Shown here piece after piece: positions 25,352 through 34,510 of a stretch of DNA of 64,000 bases. Position 1 is the first letter of the stretch, and every line of letters starts with the position of its first letter. The position numbers and the translations under genes are program-made. Source of the stretch: CAZGCA01 sp964524145. Its GTDB lineage: Bacteria; Hydrogenedentota; CAZGCA01. Where the stretch lies: contig CAZGCA010000001.1 in assembly GCA_964524145.1 (NCBI GenBank), positions 160,728-224,727 of the forward strand, given 5' to 3'. The notes under the pieces were generated by a model. The model saw nothing but the letters and a program-made list of their open reading frames with translations, had not been told where the DNA came from and did no database searches.

Positions 25352-25969
25352 ATTGAACTCGGAAAGCTGTGGACGGAACATCCCAAGGTGCTCACGCCTG
25401 CCGACCGGCCTGGAGAACGCAAAGAGCTGTATGCGCCGTACGTGGTGGAACGCGACGACCGGTACTACATGTTCTACGGGCCGCACGAGATGCGCCTGGC
25501 AGCCTCGACCGACCTCTTCCACTGGGAACCCCAGGGACCGCGGTTTGTTCAGGACGGCGTTACCCGCGACCCGTGCGTCGTTCGTATCGACGGCGTCTAC
25601 CACATGGTCTACACCGCCGGCCAGTCCGTCTTTCTCAGAACGTCAAAAGACCTGGTCGCGTGGACCGACCCGCCGAAAGAGGTCTACCGTATGGACCAGG
25701 ACGGGCTGCCCGAGTCGCCGGTGCTCGTCGAACGCGACGGCGAGTTCTACCTGTTCTGGTGCATCTACGACGGCACCAACACCGCCTACGACAACAGAAC
25801 GTTCGTCTTCCGGTCACACACGCCCGACAACTTCACCCGCGCCGACCGGCTGCCGATGCTGCTCGCCCACTGTCCCGAACTCATCGAAGACGACACCGGC
25901 CAGTGGTACATCAGCAGCGCCGAATGGCCCGCCCGCGGCGTGAGCCTCGCGCGGCTGGCCTGGGATTGA
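25352..25969 (+). pseudogene. GH43/GH32-like beta-propeller glycosidase, 5'-truncated
   Basis: About 205 codons in one frame; the first usable start is GTG 25388, with no ribosome site. The sequence shows the repeated blade pattern of five-bladed propeller glycosidases: ELYAPYVVERDDRYYMFYG, AASTDLFHWEPQG, DGVTRDPCVVRIDGVYHMVYT, and DGLPESPVLVERDGEFYLFWC. D-P-C-V and E-S-P-V-L are the usual conserved acidic-Pro elements. The first blade, which should carry the catalytic Asp near an N-terminal W-x-N-D-P, is absent. It is therefore probably a remnant, unless an unusually short family member. It sits back-to-back with the truncated DUF1559 gene. Confidence 0.55.
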
Positions 25970-26001
25970 ACGGTCGCCTTTCCTTACTGCTTCAGTTCGG
26001 G

Positions 26002-27255
26002 TTAGGTTGTGGGCGGGTGTTGACGGAGGTGTTGGGCGAGGTCTTTGGCGGGTCCTTCGAAATATATCGACTGGGTTGGAAACGCTATCGAGAGACCGAG
26101 CTTGTGGATGGCGCGCATGATGGCAAGGTTGATCCGTTCTTTTGTCGCGACGTGGTCGGCGAACGAAACGTCTCTGGTGAAGTAGTAGACGAGGATGTTG
26201 AGGCTCGAATCGGCGAACTCGGTGAACCGGACGACGATGAATTCTTGGTCGACTCCATCGTCGTGTTCGAGGATGTCGCGTATGGCAGCGACGGCCTGTT
26301 CCATCTGGGTGGGGGTGGTCTCGTAGGTGACGCCGACGGTTTGCAGCACGCGCCGTTTGGGCATTCTCGACTGGTTGTCGATGGTGGCGTTGGCAACGGT
26401 CTTGTTGGGGATCGAGACGAGCGTTGCGGGAAATGTCCTGATGCGGGTCGACCGGAACCCGATCTCTTCGACAACGCCTTCGACACCTTCGAGCTTAATC
26501 CAGTCGCCGACTCCGAACGGTCGGTCAACGAAGATGAATATCGAGCCGAAGACGTTGGACAAGGTGTCCTGGAGCGCCAGCGCTACCGCGAGCCCGCCGA
26601 TACCGAGCCCCGCCAGGAGGCTGGCAACGTTGCCACCGAGAAGTTCGACCACCGAGACGAACGCGAGAACGGCTATGGTCGCCTTGAGCGCTTTGCGGAT
26701 CAGGGGAACGAGCTGATCGTCGAGCGTCGACTCGGTTCGTCCGGCAAGCCGTGTGAGGTAGCCGACAAGAACGTCGACGGTGCGGAACAAGAACCATACA
26801 ATATCGATCGCCAGGAGCACTTTCAGCGCGCCGAAGACGAACCCCTCCACGTCGGGCTTCTCGGGCAGCGGCAAGAGACCGAAGGCGAGCGCAAATCCGC
26901 CGAGAAGCACGAGGTATCCCAGCGGTTTGCTCGCTGCAGTCGCTATCAGGTGGTCGAACTTGAACGGCGTTTTCTGCAGAAGCGGAATGATCTTCTTCTC
27001 GAAGGTAAAGTCCAGTACCTTCTTGAACACGAGACCGAGCAGGATAAGAGCGAATGCGGCGACGACTTCCCAGACCGCGATACCGAACAGCTCGAGTTTG
27101 GCCCAATCGGGAAGGATCGACGGGAGCTCGGATACCGCCGATTCCAGTTCTGTTGCAACAGTGGGCTCATCGGCGTACGCGACGGAGGCGGCCGCAATGG
27201 TCGTGAGAAGAAACGCCGTACAAACAACGAGAATGAAGTGCCTGGTCCTGCCCAT
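26002..27255 (-). CDS. MscS-family mechanosensitive channel
   Basis: 417 residues, ATG start with AAGGAAAGG upstream. It has a Sec signal-like N-terminus (hydrophobic residues 8-27) and four further membrane segments. The MscS pore helix region reads LGIGGLAVALALQDTLSNVFGSIFIF, followed by the beta domain VGDWIKLEGVEGVVEEIGFRSTRIR and the SIPNKTVANATIDNQS motif, which are the classic MscS family signatures. The C-terminal alpha/beta domain is complete. It would release solutes upon hypo-osmotic shock. It is convergent with the truncated propeller gene and driven by its own near-consensus promoter. Confidence 0.93.
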   Translation of the reverse strand: MGRTRHFILVVCTAFLLTTIAAASVAYADEPTVATELESAVSELPSILPDWAKLELFGIAVWEVVAAFALILLGLVFKKVLDFTFEKKIIPLLQKTPFKFDHLIATAASKPLGYLVLLGGFALAFGLLPLPEKPDVEGFVFGALKVLLAIDIVWFLFRTVDVLVGYLTRLAGRTESTLDDQLVPLIRKALKATIAVLAFVSVVELLGGNVASLLAGLGIGGLAVALALQDTLSNVFGSIFIFVDRPFGVGDWIKLEGVEGVVEEIGFRSTRIRTFPATLVSIPNKTVANATIDNQSRMPKRRVLQTVGVTYETTPTQMEQAVAAIRDILEHDDGVDQEFIVVRFTEFADSSLNILVYYFTRDVSFADHVATKERINLAIMRAIHKLGLSIAFPTQSIYFEGPAKDLAQHLRQHPPTT

Positions 27256-27296
27256 GCAACCTTTCCTTTCCGCTGTTACCTGTGATAGTCCGGGAC

Positions 27297-27325
27297 ATTA
27301 TACCGTTGCGGCAACGCCCGATCAA
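27297..27325 (-). promoter_or_regulatory. sigma-70-type promoter of the MscS gene
   Basis: On the minus strand TTGATC (27320-27325), 17-base spacer, TATAAT (27297-27302), about 42 bases before the ATG. Confidence 0.75.
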
Positions 27326-27399
27326 CTATGAAACACTCCCGGCTGTTTGCGCTCTAACGGTTTGGCCGGGGGTGGTCTGGCTTTCACGGCATCTCGTAG

Positions 27400-27418
27400 C
27401 TTGGGCGTCTCGCCCAAG
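27400..27418. repeat. palindromic hairpin sharing the GCGAGACGC core
   Basis: CTTGGGCG-TCT-CGCCCAAG, an eight-base-pair perfect stem. Read on the minus strand its centre is GCGAGACGC, the same as in the third hairpin of the composite element at 22226-22244. No T-run follows. Confidence 0.55.
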
Positions 27419-27561
27419 ATCCTTGGGTATACGGGGACCATTATGGTGTTGATGGTATGAGCCGGTGATTTTCTTGCTTCGGCCGAGACCGCTCTGTGGT
27501 ATACTACTCGGTGAAGACGCACCATTGGCAAGGAGTGGCCTCACTTGAGGAGGGAGAGAAG

Positions 27562-27792
27562 ATGCCTGCCGCAAAGAATTCGCTACAGAAAGTGCTCGAT
27601 CTTGCAGGGAAGTTCGTGACGAAGCAACACGGGGAATGGAACCACGACGAGTGGGAAGCGCTGCTCCCAAAGGTGGCGAAGATGGGCTTCGAGATGGGCG
27701 ACGAGACCAAACGCAACCTGGGCAACATTCTCGAGGCGTCGAAGCATTTCTATCACAACGGGCCGCCCGCCGCTGTCAAGAAGAAGGCATAA
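27562..27792 (+). CDS. small acidic/helical protein of unknown function
   Basis: 76 residues from ATG 27562, chosen because GGAGGGAGAG lies directly upstream; the open frame extends to 27496 without a ribosome site. It has no signal peptide and no cysteines. A helix is rich in Trp/Glu (HGEWNHDEWEALLPKVAKMG), followed by a basic Ala/Lys tail. I do not recognise the family. It stands alone between a promoter-like extended -10 and the convergent GH20 gene. Confidence 0.55.
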   Translation: MPAAKNSLQKVLDLAGKFVTKQHGEWNHDEWEALLPKVAKMGFEMGDETKRNLGNILEASKHFYHNGPPAAVKKKA

Positions 27793-27872
27793 TCGGGGCG
27801 TTCGGGCACGGGAATCGGGTGAAGCCGCTGCGTTCGGCTGGTTCTTCCCGTCCGCTCTCTTTGGTCCGAGCG

Positions 27873-29495
27873 CTAGTCAAGAGGCCGGTAGTTGACGTCC
27901 AGAGCATCAAGGCGCTTGAGATGTGTCTTGAGCCGGTTCTTGAAGTCGTCGAACTCTTTCTTCTCTTTTGGCGTCCAGGCGCACTCGGATAAGGCTACCA
28001 TCCGAGGGAACGCCATATACTCCATGTGTTTCGGGTTGGGAATGTACTCGGCCCACAGTTGTGCCTGCGCGCCCAGGACATGTTTTGCTTCTTCTTTCGT
28101 CAGTTGACGCGGGATGGGATGGAAGCTGTAGACCTTTTCCAGCGGGAGGAAGCCTCCGATAGCGAGCGGCTCGTTTTCCTTGTCACTCGACTGGTAGTAA
28201 TCGAGATAGGTGTGGGTGGTTGGAGCCATCACGACGTCGTGGCCCGCCTTGGCTGCTTCGATTCCACCTTTCACGCCTCTCCAGGACATGACTGTTGCTC
28301 CGGGAGCAAGTCCCCCTTCGAGTATCTCGTCCCATCCGATCAGTCGGCGGCCCCGTTCCGCCAGAAAAGTGTCCATTCGCTTGATGAAATAGCTTTGTAA
28401 CTCGTGTTCGTCTTTGAGGCCGAGCGTTTTGATTCGTGCCTGGGCTTCGGGGCTCCGTTCCCATTGCTTTTTCACGGCCTCGTCACCGCCAACATGAATA
28501 AACGTGCTCGGGAAAAGGTCGATCACTTCGGTCAACACGTTCTGGAGAAACACAATTGTCTCTTCGTTGGCGTTGAATATGTTGGGGTTCACTCCCCAAT
28601 AGGTGAGCACGGGCAACGGTTTTCCCGCAGTGCCGAGCTCCGGATACGCTGCGATAGCAGACTGGGCGTGGCCGGGCATTTCGATTTCCGGAACTATCGT
28701 CACGTAACGCTGCGCCGCATAGGCAACGATCTCGCGGATGTCGTCCTGCGAGTAGAACCCGCCATGACGTTTCCCGTCAAACCTGTGCGGTTTCTGCGAT
28801 GAATGTCCCACAAGCGTTTCGTCGCGCCACGCGCCGACTTCGGTCAGCTTGGGGTACGTCTTGATTTCGACACGCCATCCCTGATCGTCCGTCAGGTGGA
28901 GGTGCAGAGAGTTCATCTTGTGCAAGGCCATCAAATCGATAAACTTCAGCACGAACTCTTTGGGCATGAAATGTCGAGCGACATCCAACATCATCCCGCG
29001 CCACTGAAACTGCGGGTAGTCTTCAATCCGCACACACGGGCTCACCCAGTCCACACCCTCCGCCAACCGGGAGCTGAGTATCTGCACCGGAAACAGCTGC
29101 CGCAACGTTTGGAATGCATAGAATATCCCTGCGGGCTTTGCCGCGGAGACGACGATCTCCTTCGGAGTGACTTCGAGCGAGTACCCTTCGTTACCCAATC
29201 GGTCCATTCGGGGATCGAGCTTGATTCGGATAGCGCTGGGATACTCCCGGGGTTCCTGAGTCACCTTCAACTGGTACCCGGTGGGCGTCTCGAGCATGTC
29301 GGCCAATAGACTGCCAAGCGCTTCCGTGTCGTTGTCGACCGCGATCACGGTCTCGGGTTTCAGCCGGAACTGGCCGTCCCCCGGAACAACCTGCACCGGA
29401 GCCGGCAAAATCGCGACGGCTCCGGCCTTCGAACTTATGACAGTCGCCGAGAGACCCAAGAGCACCGTTCCAAGAAAGACCATCTTCAGACTCAT
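27873..29495 (-). CDS. beta-N-acetylhexosaminidase, GH20
   Basis: 540 residues with a Sec signal peptide (about residues 1-26). The N-terminal GH20b domain (about residues 30-155) precedes the catalytic barrel (RGMMLDVARHFM at 166-177, HLHLTDDQGWR at 198-208, and the catalytic pair Asp338-Glu339 in FIHVGGDEA). Downstream, GWDEILEGG and the conserved Trp in LWAEYI complete the active site. Length and motifs are complete. It removes terminal GlcNAc or GalNAc from glycans by substrate-assisted catalysis in the periplasm. It is the last gene of an eight-gene minus-strand cluster starting at 38874. The ribosome site AGGAGG is six bases before ATG. Confidence 0.95.
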   Translation of the reverse strand: MSLKMVFLGTVLLGLSATVISSKAGAVAILPAPVQVVPGDGQFRLKPETVIAVDNDTEALGSLLADMLETPTGYQLKVTQEPREYPSAIRIKLDPRMDRLGNEGYSLEVTPKEIVVSAAKPAGIFYAFQTLRQLFPVQILSSRLAEGVDWVSPCVRIEDYPQFQWRGMMLDVARHFMPKEFVLKFIDLMALHKMNSLHLHLTDDQGWRVEIKTYPKLTEVGAWRDETLVGHSSQKPHRFDGKRHGGFYSQDDIREIVAYAAQRYVTIVPEIEMPGHAQSAIAAYPELGTAGKPLPVLTYWGVNPNIFNANEETIVFLQNVLTEVIDLFPSTFIHVGGDEAVKKQWERSPEAQARIKTLGLKDEHELQSYFIKRMDTFLAERGRRLIGWDEILEGGLAPGATVMSWRGVKGGIEAAKAGHDVVMAPTTHTYLDYYQSSDKENEPLAIGGFLPLEKVYSFHPIPRQLTKEEAKHVLGAQAQLWAEYIPNPKHMEYMAFPRMVALSECAWTPKEKKEFDDFKNRLKTHLKRLDALDVNYRPLD

Positions 29496-29583
29496 GTCAT
29501 TCCTCCTGCGTTTACCCGCGTCTATACGCCTTGCGTCGAAGATCCCAACCTACGCCCAAGCCGGACTGTGCATGAGGGCGCGA

Positions 29584-30618
29584 TCACAACCCGAGGAGAT
29601 GAACGAGCACCGCTCCTTCCAAAGCCTCATAATCACGGTCGGCGATGCACTGTTGCTCGAACTCGGTGTCGAACGTCCGGACCTTCTCGACGAGCGCTTC
29701 GAACACTCTCTTGCTGTTTGCGAGATGTCGCGTGGCGACGTCGGGTTTCTGTGTGCGCATAGCCTTCACGTCCATGCCCACGAACCGGCCTGTCTCGGCA
29801 TAGTTCGCGAGTTCCAGTACCCGGACCTGGTTGAATGCAGCACGAAGGTTCACGCTGCCGAACGTCTTGTCCTGGTCGAATTTCAGACCATTCTGATCGT
29901 TCAGATGAACGCTGAACAGTTTGTTCGCAGCAAGCGCGAACGCCATCTCGTCGGAGGGGTCGAGCCCTGCGAGCAAAGCGTGCGCCGTCTCCACCAGGCA
30001 ACCGACACGCTCGGGACATATTGTGCGCGACGCCAGGGCCAGAGCGTGACCGATCGTCGGCGTGTAGGCATGGTCCATCGGTTCATTGGGCTTCGGTTCG
30101 ATGGCAACCTCGATCTCGCTGTCATGTTCGAGCAGCGCATTGAGCGCCTCAACGAATTGCTCGTACGCCTGAATCGCGTTCTTGGACTCGCGGATGTACG
30201 TTCCCTCTCTGGCCGGCCAAATCACCATGAGGTTGCAGCCGAGCAAGCGGGCGATATCCGCCGTCCGCTTGGTGCGGTCGATCGCCCACCTGCGGACAGC
30301 CGGGTCGTTCGCTGTGTACCCTCCGTCGATCCCCCGTGGGTCTTCCCACAAGCGAGGCGCGACAAACTCCGCAACGAGCCCCTCCCCGTCCAATGCTTTC
30401 TTCAACTCGCCGGCTTCCTTTTCAACCTCGGAGGCCGACTTCGAGTCAACGTCGGGAACCGCATCGTCATCGTGGAACTGTACACCCTCGAAACCAAGCT
30501 CCTTATAGAACTTCAGCTTGTCGGCAAACGCAATTGAGGCCCGGACCTCAGGACCAAACGGGTCGGCACCTTCGCTGATGTTCCACGGACCAAATGAAAA
30601 CCGATATCTCCCAGCCAT
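29584..30618 (-). CDS. xylose isomerase-like sugar isomerase (TIM barrel)
   Basis: 344 residues from ATG 30618 (GGAAGG ten bases upstream); a GTG at 30642 is also open. The sequence begins YRFSFGPWNISEGADPFG, typical of the xylose-isomerase/L-rhamnose-isomerase-like barrel. Metal-ligand elements include VAIEPKPNEP, a His-rich LFSVHLNDQNG, and KFDQDKTFGSVN. It resembles class I xylose isomerase in the E-x-K-P-x-E-P and H-x-N-D-Q motifs, but at 344 residues it is shorter than the 390-440 of true XylA. The closest relatives may thus be other ketose/aldose isomerases. It would work in the cytoplasm on sugars released by the cluster. 66 bases separate it from the upstream oxidoreductase gene. Confidence 0.8.
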   Translation of the reverse strand: MAGRYRFSFGPWNISEGADPFGPEVRASIAFADKLKFYKELGFEGVQFHDDDAVPDVDSKSASEVEKEAGELKKALDGEGLVAEFVAPRLWEDPRGIDGGYTANDPAVRRWAIDRTKRTADIARLLGCNLMVIWPAREGTYIRESKNAIQAYEQFVEALNALLEHDSEIEVAIEPKPNEPMDHAYTPTIGHALALASRTICPERVGCLVETAHALLAGLDPSDEMAFALAANKLFSVHLNDQNGLKFDQDKTFGSVNLRAAFNQVRVLELANYAETGRFVGMDVKAMRTQKPDVATRHLANSKRVFEALVEKVRTFDTEFEQQCIADRDYEALEGAVLVHLLGL

Positions 30619-30684
30619 TTCTTCATCCCTTCCTTGTTGCACACATCAGCCAAACCGACAAGCAGCGCGCTTCATACTCTAAAC

Positions 30685-32067
30685 CTATGCTCCGACGATA
30701 CCGAGTGGGGGATAGGTTTTCCACATCCCGCGGGTGAAATCCGGGAAATCCACGGGCCGGCTCCTGTTTGCGACGGACCGTTCGGTCAGTTCCGAGACAA
30801 CGCTCCACGCCGCGGCGTCGTAGACGTCCATGTCCGTGGGTACGCCTTCCCGCAGGCATTTAATAAGCCGGTAGTCCTCGATGAAGTCCATGCCGCCGTG
30901 TCCCGCGCCGCGCGCCTTCTTCGCCATCGCTGTCCACAGCGGGTGCTCGAACTCCTCGGCGAACTTCATGAGCGGTTCCCACTCGTGCCCCTCGGTTTTC
31001 CCCTCGATAAGGACCCTGTCGGGATACCCGCGGGCAATGCCCCTGGTGCCCTGCACGAGGTTGATGCGGCTGTACGGCCGCGGCAAGTTGCAGTCGTGTA
31101 CGAGGGTTATTGTCAGGCCGTTCACGGTGCGGATGAGGCTCACGTTCACGTCGCCCAGCACGTATGTCTCGTTGCGCCGCGGGTCGTCGGCAGCCAGATG
31201 TTCCTTCTGGTAAAGCTGCAACCCTCGCGAATTGCTGCTCATCGAAACCAGGTAGTCGAACCGGTCGCCGCGGTTGATGTTCATGCACTGGGCGACAGGT
31301 CCGAGCCCGTGCGTGGGGTAGAGGTTGCCGTTGCGCTTGATAGCATGATCCCTGCGCCACAACCCTTCGGAGCTGGTGCTGAACTTGACGCCGCGCAGAT
31401 CGTGCAGATATCCGGCCTCGGCATGGATGAGCTCTCCGAAAAACCCCTGCCGCACCATGTTCAGGATCATCATCTCGGGGCGGTTGTAACAGCAGTTCTC
31501 CATCATGATACAGTGTTTCTTGAGCTTCTCGGCGGTCTCGACGAGCTGCCAGCATTCGTCCATCGTCACGGCCGCAGGCACCTCGGTCGCAGCGTGTTTG
31601 CCGTTCTCCATCGCCGCAACACAGACGGGAACGTGCCACCTCCACGGTGTGGCCGTGTAGACGAGGTCGAGATCCTCCTGTTCGCACATGCGTTTGAAAT
31701 CGTATTCGCCGCGCGAGTAGCCCGCGGGTTTCGGTTGGCCGGCTTTCACCACCCAGTCCTGTATTCGTGCAACCTTCTGCTCGACGATATCGCAGACGGC
31801 CCTGATTTCGCACCCTTCGATCTTCAGCAGGTTCTTGACATGGTTCGAGCCCATGCCGCCGACGCCGACGTAGCCTATGCGGACCACATCGATGGGGGGC
31901 GCGGCAAACAGCTCGGATGGGGCAGGGGCGAGCCCGCGGTCTTCAGCCGCGCTCACAAACAGATCCTTCCCGCCCAGGGCCGCACCCAGACCGGTAGCTG
32001 CGCCAAGCTTCACAAACTGCCTGCGGTCGAACTCACCGGTACGTTTCGAGTCGTTCTTCTTGCGCAT
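30685..32067 (-). CDS. Gfo/Idh/MocA-family oxidoreductase with Tat signal
   Basis: 460 residues from ATG 32067 (GAAAGGAA seven bases upstream); the frame is open to 32112. The N-terminus carries a Tat motif RRQFVKLG with a hydrophobic region after it, so the enzyme is exported folded. The Rossmann NAD(P) site is VRIGYVGVGGMGSNH. It is followed by CDIVEQKV, the EVPAAVTMDECW element (equivalent to the conserved E-K-P), and a C-terminal beta-sheet domain with substrate residues (YCNRPEM... and DFIEDYRLIKCL). Tat-exported Gfo/Idh/MocA enzymes of this type are numerous in planctomycete-like bacteria, where they act on glycan sugars, some without needing free NAD. In this cluster it may convert a sugar intermediate, but the substrate is unknown. 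Confidence 0.9.
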   Translation of the reverse strand: MRKKNDSKRTGEFDRRQFVKLGAATGLGAALGGKDLFVSAAEDRGLAPAPSELFAAPPIDVVRIGYVGVGGMGSNHVKNLLKIEGCEIRAVCDIVEQKVARIQDWVVKAGQPKPAGYSRGEYDFKRMCEQEDLDLVYTATPWRWHVPVCVAAMENGKHAATEVPAAVTMDECWQLVETAEKLKKHCIMMENCCYNRPEMMILNMVRQGFFGELIHAEAGYLHDLRGVKFSTSSEGLWRRDHAIKRNGNLYPTHGLGPVAQCMNINRGDRFDYLVSMSSNSRGLQLYQKEHLAADDPRRNETYVLGDVNVSLIRTVNGLTITLVHDCNLPRPYSRINLVQGTRGIARGYPDRVLIEGKTEGHEWEPLMKFAEEFEHPLWTAMAKKARGAGHGGMDFIEDYRLIKCLREGVPTDMDVYDAAAWSVVSELTERSVANRSRPVDFPDFTRGMWKTYPPLGIVGA

Positions 32068-32164
32068 GACGGTATTCCTTTCGTTCTTCTCGATGTGAAG
32101 GCACAAAACCACCTATGAGTCTACCACCAGGAAGCCGACGGCGTCCAGCGGGTTCTTTCCGGAG

Positions 32165-34495
32165 TCACCGGTTCTGCACGTAGTCTTTGAGCAGGTCCAG
32201 CACAACGCGCTGCATGCCCGTGTCGAAATGGTTGTACTTCTCGGGTGAGGTCTGTACCAGCCGGTGCTCGGCGTCGTAGAGGTTGTATACCTTGCGGGCG
32301 GCTTCCACGCCGCGTGTTACCATTTCCAGCGGCGCTTCCCGGTCGAGTTGCGGTGTCACCAGGAGCGCGTGCCGGGGCGCAATCGAGGCAACCAACTCGT
32401 CCACGTCGTAGGGCACCCGCGTTTCGTCGCCGATGAAAAACCCGAGTTTCGGCAACAGCATATGGAGATGGGACCAGCGCCGGATGCCGCCTGTCTCGGC
32501 GGTGTTCGTATCGAGCCTGAACGGTGGCGGACCGCAGACGAACACAAAACCCGCGGGCCGTTCGTCGATCGCGCCCAGGTGCATTCCCACCATCGCACCG
32601 AGGCTGTATCCGACAACCCAGATCCGGTCCGGGTCCACATACGGCAGGGTCATCATCGCGTCGAGCGCTGCCTGGGCGTCGCGCACCATCTTACCCATCA
32701 GCGACCACTGCGGATACCGCGAGTAGAACCCTTCCACCTCCTCGATGCGCCGTCCGAACCCCACCTGGTCGAAACAGAAGACCGCGTACCCTGCGCGCGC
32801 AAAGGTGTTGAAGGCCTGCTCTCCGCGGCGGTAGGCGGCGACGTACCCGGCGGGATTCGAGTGCGGGTGCAGCCACAGGATAGCCGGAGCCTTCTCGCCG
32901 GACTCGGCGAGTTTCGAGCGCATGTAGACGTCCGCGTTGATGTATTCGCCGAACATCACGTCCTGTTTCTGGAGACCCCTGCCGGGGGCTCGCCGTCGCA
33001 GCAATTCCTCGATGTGTGCGGGCTCCCTGCCGTAAGTTGTCTCGCTGGCGTTTGCGGCCGGGGCGGCTCCCATCATCTCTTTCACCGCGGCCCTCAACTC
33101 ATTCCGCCTCCGTTCCCACTCTTGCACCTTCGCGCTCGGCGGGATTGGTCCGTCGTCGAGAGGACGCGTCGGATATGTGCTGAGATGGATCTGCACGGCG
33201 CTTTGCTTTCGCCAGTTTTCCCAGTTGTGTGGATGGATGAAGCGTTCGGGGAACGAGTACTGCCCGCGGCCAAAGTGCAGGTCGCACCAGTCCAGGTACC
33301 GTTCGATGACCGTCGGCCAGGTCTCGTGTCCGCCCGGCCGCCAGAGAATTCGCAGACGGTCTTCCGCGCCGAGCAACTCGTACACGGGCTTCACCGCGAG
33401 ATAGGTTTCTTCCATCGACCACGACGTCTCAACCCCGTCGTTCAGCGCGATGCTCAACAGGCACGGTCTCGGTGCGCTGAGCGCGACCAACTCGTGCAGG
33501 TCCACCGGCAACTTGTGTTCCCGGCCGGCAAAGAACCTCCAGCGAGGATGGAACCAATCCGGAAAGGTACGGGTGATGCTTTCGATCCCCTCACCGAAAT
33601 GGTGTTCTCCGCAGTATCGGGCGGAGAGGGATCCTCCTGCACCGGAGCTGCTCGATATCACCGCCGAGATTCGTTCGTCGAGCGCCGACGCGATAAGCGA
33701 CTGTTTGCCGTTGCGCGAGTGGCCCGTCAGTGCAATATGGTCCGTGTCCGCCTGCGGCACGGTCGCCAGGTAATCTATGCAGCGGCCCGCGGCCCAGGCA
33801 CGCCGCGTGAGCCGCGACCAATCGTGGTCGGGATAGGCTTCCACGAAGGTGTCAGTGTCGTCACGCGAATCCGATCCGGCATACACGCAGGCCAGGTAGC
33901 CTCGCCGCAACGCGATCAGCGCCCAGCCGCGATGGTTCTCTTGCGTCATGAACACCGGGAACGGGCCGTCGCCTTGCGGCACAAGGAGTTCGAGCCACAG
34001 CTTGGCCTTGTGTCCGGGGCCGAACCGTAGCTCGACCTCGCGCGACACCGCGCCGGTTTCGTCCCGTTCTGCGAGCACCGTCGCCTCGATGTTGTCCGGC
34101 GGCAGGGGCACGCTCCCGATCACCCACCGGTGGAGCAGGGCCTTCAGTTCATCCCGCCGCGCCGACCACGCCTCGGTCGAGGTTATCCGAACCTGTTTGC
34201 CGTCCTGCTCACGCAACAGCGGGTCAGGAGGGTCCGCCATGGAAGGCATCGCCTCGAAGTCAGGCGGCAGTTCACCCGATTCCTCAAGCCACGTTTCCCA
34301 CGGTACGCTCTTGGGCAACACCCGGCGCAACTGGTCCAAATACCGTTCCCGTTTTTCCATATCGTCATCTCCGTGGGCGCCATGACAAAGATGCAGCGAA
34401 AACACCAGCAGTCCTGCAATCCAAAACACCGCTTTCGCACGCCGCTTGCACACCCCGCACATCGCATCACCAATTTCGGACAGAACCATCGTCAT
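32165..34495 (-). CDS. two-headed secreted esterase: CE15-like glucuronoyl esterase plus alpha/beta-hydrolase
   Basis: 776 residues with an N-terminal membrane/signal segment. The first catalytic domain (about residues 90-430) has the nucleophile motif GHSRNGK with Ser260, the G-x-S-R-x-G-K pattern typical of CE15 4-O-methyl-glucuronoyl methylesterases, and a GGHE histidine element at 388-391. The second domain (about residues 440-776) has VVGYSLGAMVG with Ser631, and a SPEKYNHFD His region, like acetyl-xylan esterases or dienelactone-hydrolase-like enzymes. Two complete esterase domains on one chain suggest hydrolysis of both the uronic ester and acetyl decorations of one glycan. The domain order and lengths were judged by eye. 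The next gene, the cupin, starts 15 bases upstream, so they are co-transcribed. Confidence 0.75.
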   Translation of the reverse strand: MTMVLSEIGDAMCGVCKRRAKAVFWIAGLLVFSLHLCHGAHGDDDMEKRERYLDQLRRVLPKSVPWETWLEESGELPPDFEAMPSMADPPDPLLREQDGKQVRITSTEAWSARRDELKALLHRWVIGSVPLPPDNIEATVLAERDETGAVSREVELRFGPGHKAKLWLELLVPQGDGPFPVFMTQENHRGWALIALRRGYLACVYAGSDSRDDTDTFVEAYPDHDWSRLTRRAWAAGRCIDYLATVPQADTDHIALTGHSRNGKQSLIASALDERISAVISSSSGAGGSLSARYCGEHHFGEGIESITRTFPDWFHPRWRFFAGREHKLPVDLHELVALSAPRPCLLSIALNDGVETSWSMEETYLAVKPVYELLGAEDRLRILWRPGGHETWPTVIERYLDWCDLHFGRGQYSFPERFIHPHNWENWRKQSAVQIHLSTYPTRPLDDGPIPPSAKVQEWERRRNELRAAVKEMMGAAPAANASETTYGREPAHIEELLRRRAPGRGLQKQDVMFGEYINADVYMRSKLAESGEKAPAILWLHPHSNPAGYVAAYRRGEQAFNTFARAGYAVFCFDQVGFGRRIEEVEGFYSRYPQWSLMGKMVRDAQAALDAMMTLPYVDPDRIWVVGYSLGAMVGMHLGAIDERPAGFVFVCGPPPFRLDTNTAETGGIRRWSHLHMLLPKLGFFIGDETRVPYDVDELVASIAPRHALLVTPQLDREAPLEMVTRGVEAARKVYNLYDAEHRLVQTSPEKYNHFDTGMQRVVLDLLKDYVQNR

Positions 34496-34510
34496 CTTTG
34501 CTGTTCCTTT

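Larger units (their letters stand above)
27256..27561. other. intergenic region between MscS and a small gene
   Basis: 306 bases holding the MscS promoter (27297-27325), the palindrome at 27400-27418, and a plus-strand extended -10 TGG-TATACT (27497-27505), which may start the transcript of the 76-residue gene at 27562. No other gene is visible. Confidence 0.4.

Noticed and set aside
25369..27285. 638-codon plus-strand ORF
   Set aside because: Runs antisense to the MscS gene, whose motifs are clear, and out of frame with the propeller fragment.
30634..32118. 494-codon plus-strand ORF
   Set aside because: Antisense to the Gfo/Idh/MocA oxidoreductase gene; composition typical of a shadow.
32264..34030. 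588-codon plus-strand ORF
   Set aside because: Antisense to the two-headed esterase; no family features.
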